Shown here in pieces: positions 61,670 through 64,000 of a stretch of 64,000 nt of DNA. The first letter of the stretch is position 1. Each line of letters starts with the position of its first letter. Origin of the DNA: Christiangramia sediminis (GTDB taxonomy: Bacteria > Bacteroidota > Bacteroidia > Flavobacteriales > Flavobacteriaceae); NCBI RefSeq assembly GCF_020552705.1, contig NZ_JAJBZG010000005.1, positions 248,001 through 312,000 of the forward strand. The letters run 5' to 3'. The notes beneath the pieces are model-generated. The model was not told the DNA's origin. It searched no databases and was given only the letters and a program-made list of their open reading frames with translations. A program made the position numbers and the translations under genes.

Positions 61670-64000
61670 TTAAAACCTTAAATAAATATTCGCAAAGAAA
61701 GTAGTTCCCTGCCCGTACCAGTATTTGTTAGAGAAGAGTGGTAGATCACGATCAAAATCCTCTTTCAGATTTCTGTAATTTGAATTTCTAGCCTGCTCAT
61801 AGCCCCCACTTTTATAAAAAACATCAAAAATATTATTCAGGCTAATAAAGGTACCGAGGTAGTTATCCTTTATACGCCAGGATTTTCCTCCCACGATATT
61901 TGTCAAAAAATAATCTTCGAATTTTTCCTGTTTCAATAATTCCGATGCGATATTCGAATCATAATCAAGGAGTGGAAGACCGTCATAATCCTGTTGAAAA
62001 TTAAGCGTACGAGTAAGCGGATTTATATCTACAAACCCATTGGCAAAATAATTATGACTAATCCCAAACCACCAGAAATCTGGATCGCGATATTCAAATC
62101 CTATTTGTGCAGCAGTTTGAGGGCCTCCTGGTAAGTGATAATTTTTTAGATAGGCTTTGCCATAATCTAAATTTGATTGAAAACCCGCCGAATTTAGAGA
62201 TAGGTTTGGATTATTCGCATAGACATATTCTCCTAAGGCCAGCGCTGCTTTTAACTTTATAGTGGAAGTGATCTGAGATTCTGCACCAGCCTCCAGGCCA
62301 TAATATTTTTTATTCAATCCACTAAGGACTTCCTGAACAAAAGCTGCCGTAGTTTCCCGTTCAAGACCGGAAAGGCCCTCTGCAAAATAATAAGAAACCT
62401 CTGTGATATTATTGATCTCGGTATAATATCCTGTGATCCTGAAATTTAAAAATGAAGATCTATACCTGTAGGAGAGGTCTCCCGTTAAAATCTGTTCACT
62501 GGAAAGATCATCCACCAAAAGATCATTTTGCCTGGGATTTATAAATGCATTCCTAAAACCCGTGGCTTTGGTGAAAAATCCTGAATTGATCTCAAGATTC
62601 TGCCGCCCTGATATTTTATAGATCGCACCAGATTTTATTCCAAAATTTAAAAATTCAGCATCTTTACTTCTCCCCAGGGAACTTTCAGGAAAAACACCAT
62701 TTTTATATTTCCCACTTCTTTGATAACCTACAGCCTCAACATTTCCCGATAAATAGATCTCAAACTTTCTTTCTGTCCATTGTAACTGAGTAAATAACTC
62801 GCTTTCCCGGGCTTCAACTTCATAATTATACTTATACCTTTCTCCTTCAGAAACCAGCCTGTTTAAGTTTTGTAAATCACTTTGGGCGGCGAGCCCGGTT
62901 ACATCCCCAAATTCATCCTGCACAAAAATATCTATATCTAAAAACTGATTTCCGCCCAACAGATCTTTTATTCTGGCAAAATTTGCACTTTTCAGGCTTT
63001 GATATCTCAAAGAAGAATTCAATTTCAAATTATTACGCAGCTCCCAGCTTAGGTTAGAATTTACAGCAAATTGATTGTCTTTATTAACGTCTTCAGCAAG
63101 CACATATATGGAGTTTCCAGCGCTGGCATTAGCATTGGTATTGGCCAGATATAGAGAATTCCAATCTAATTGTCCATTTTCAGCAATTTCGTTGCGGGCG
63201 CGAAAAGCAGATTCAAAGTTCTGATCATCCTGAAATCTTAGGAAATAGGATGGTAATTTTTGATAATACGAAGGATCTGGATTTGCTCCGCCGCCTATAA
63301 AACTATTTTGAGCATTCGCAACATTCAGGCTGGTTCCTCCATAATCGATCCTGGAATTTGAAATCTCTCCGAACTGATAGGAAATACCGGTATTCAGTTT
63401 TATTTTTTCTGAAAGATCCCAGCTATGGTTAAGCATTAACACAGGTTCCTTAATTTCTCTGATTCTGGAATTACGAATTTCATCATTCTGAAAACCCCAA
63501 TAAGGATTATAAGTTCTGCCCTTAAGATCCAGCACTTCCTCAGTGATCGCCGCAGATCGCCCACGGGTATTCGGCGTATAGATGCCACTGAAATTCAAGA
63601 AATGGTCTTTACCCAGTTTCTTTTCGGCAGAAACAAAAACTGAATTTGCACTATACAAGGTTCCATCGATATAAGCTTCTTCGGCAAAGCGTCTTCCCAA
63701 GGAAACCGCATAATACCAGCCGTTTTGTTGTTCCCCGGAAGCATAGGTAGCCATTATTCGCCCGGTATAACTTCGGTTTGCACTGGCTAAAGAAAGCCTT
63801 CCTCCTTTTTGATATTTAGAAGCTCTCATAATAATATTGGTGGTACCGCCGAGTCCGCCAAACTGAAAATCATTTGCGGCTATTCCATTAGAAAAGATCT
63901 GGTTGCGCTGTACATCATTTAAACCGCCCCAATTAGCCCATAGCGGCCTGCCGTCATACATTTTATTCATTTCAAGGCCGTTTATGAGGATCTTTCCATA
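61670..64000 (-). CDS. TonB-dependent outer membrane receptor (N-terminus beyond window)
   Basis: At least 776 residues of a TonB-dependent receptor; the frame stays open to the right edge. The visible N-terminal part is plug-domain sequence (ILINGLEMNKMYDGRPLWAN and GGTTNIIMRASKYQKGG), and the rest is beta-barrel strands ending in YLRF with the C-terminal aromatic residue. Signal peptide, TonB box and any carboxypeptidase-like domain are outside the window. An ATG at 63970 is internal. The ligand cannot be inferred; the partner lipoprotein gene lies 11 bp downstream. Confidence 0.88.
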   Translation of the reverse strand, partial: YGKILINGLEMNKMYDGRPLWANWGGLNDVQRNQIFSNGIAANDFQFGGLGGTTNIIMRASKYQKGGRLSLASANRSYTGRIMATYASGEQQNGWYYAVSLGRRFAEEAYIDGTLYSANSVFVSAEKKLGKDHFLNFSGIYTPNTRGRSAAITEEVLDLKGRTYNPYWGFQNDEIRNSRIREIKEPVLMLNHSWDLSEKIKLNTGISYQFGEISNSRIDYGGTSLNVANAQNSFIGGGANPDPSYYQKLPSYFLRFQDDQNFESAFRARNEIAENGQLDWNSLYLANTNANASAGNSIYVLAEDVNKDNQFAVNSNLSWELRNNLKLNSSLRYQSLKSANFARIKDLLGGNQFLDIDIFVQDEFGDVTGLAAQSDLQNLNRLVSEGERYKYNYEVEARESELFTQLQWTERKFEIYLSGNVEAVGYQRSGKYKNGVFPESSLGRSKDAEFLNFGIKSGAIYKISGRQNLEINSGFFTKATGFRNAFINPRQNDLLVDDLSSEQILTGDLSYRYRSSFLNFRITGYYTEINNITEVSYYFAEGLSGLERETTAAFVQEVLSGLNKKYYGLEAGAESQITSTIKLKAALALGEYVYANNPNLSLNSAGFQSNLDYGKAYLKNYHLPGGPQTAAQIGFEYRDPDFWWFGISHNYFANGFVDINPLTRTLNFQQDYDGLPLLDYDSNIASELLKQEKFEDYFLTNIVGGKSWRIKDNYLGTFISLNNIFDVFYKSGGYEQARNSNYRNLKEDFDRDLPLFSNKYWYGQGTTFFANIYLRF

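Overview
The window looks like a chromosome segment of a marine Flavobacteriaceae member, possibly Gramella/Christiangramia. The genus is an inference from overall gene style, not a match I could run. The evidence is low G+C, Bacteroidetes-type promoters (TAnnTTTG at -7, sometimes TTG or TTTG about 20 bp upstream), no Shine-Dalgarno dependence, many short signal-peptide lipoproteins, and families typical of Bacteroidetes (DUF2480, DUF3078, DUF5689, single-polypeptide SdhC, SDR-type threonine dehydrogenase). I saw no rRNA, tRNA, CRISPR array, prophage or complete insertion sequence. No gene-free stretch exceeds 300 bp.

Layout. 1-1350: 5' end of sucA and a polyprenyl diphosphate synthase. 1491-8112: a TetR regulator followed by a three-gene RND efflux operon (outer membrane factor, lipoprotein adaptor, pump). 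8169-21602: mixed housekeeping genes (aspS, a CLC protein with CBS domains, a cold-shock protein, threonine dehydrogenase, an M13 peptidase, yraN, metG, a histone-deacetylase-like amidohydrolase). 21669-33429: a short SSB, a second CLC protein with a methyltransferase and an ABM protein, two tandem lipoproteins sharing a domain, several small proteins, an M28 membrane peptidase and hflX. 33556-41980: a large minus-strand Fe-S assembly locus (sufA-sufB-lipoprotein-sufC-sufD-sufS, terminator, lipoprotein-sufE-DUF59-DUF2480-DUF3078). 42204-48253: thiL, an alpha/beta hydrolase, an aminopeptidase P, a GNAT, and dinB-cbpA-cbpM. 48520-52069: sdhCAB behind a near-consensus promoter. 52148-59643: a methionine aminotransferase, pdeM, a long TspO-like protein, a flavin disulfide oxidoreductase and mfd. 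60279-64000: a DUF5689 lipoprotein and a TonB-dependent receptor cut by the window edge.

The most unusual structure is at 59641-60271. A small DUF559 (Vsr-like) nuclease gene sits between two same-orientation copies of a roughly 120-140 bp palindromic element that folds into three hairpins inside an outer stem. The elements share a 42-bp block with 40 identities, and their arms differ between copies while keeping base pairing. The outer TGA of the left element is the stop codon of mfd on one side and of the nuclease gene on the other. This looks like a small nuclease-associated mobile palindrome unit, comparable in layout to REP/RAYT systems but with an unrelated enzyme. Activity and mobility are inference.

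Several start codons were moved inward because the longest reading frame begins inside or upstream of a recognisable promoter or terminator (tetR, aspS, CLC, hdac, mfd) or begins at TTG/GTG upstream of a better ATG (sufC, sufD, hflX, lipoproteins).
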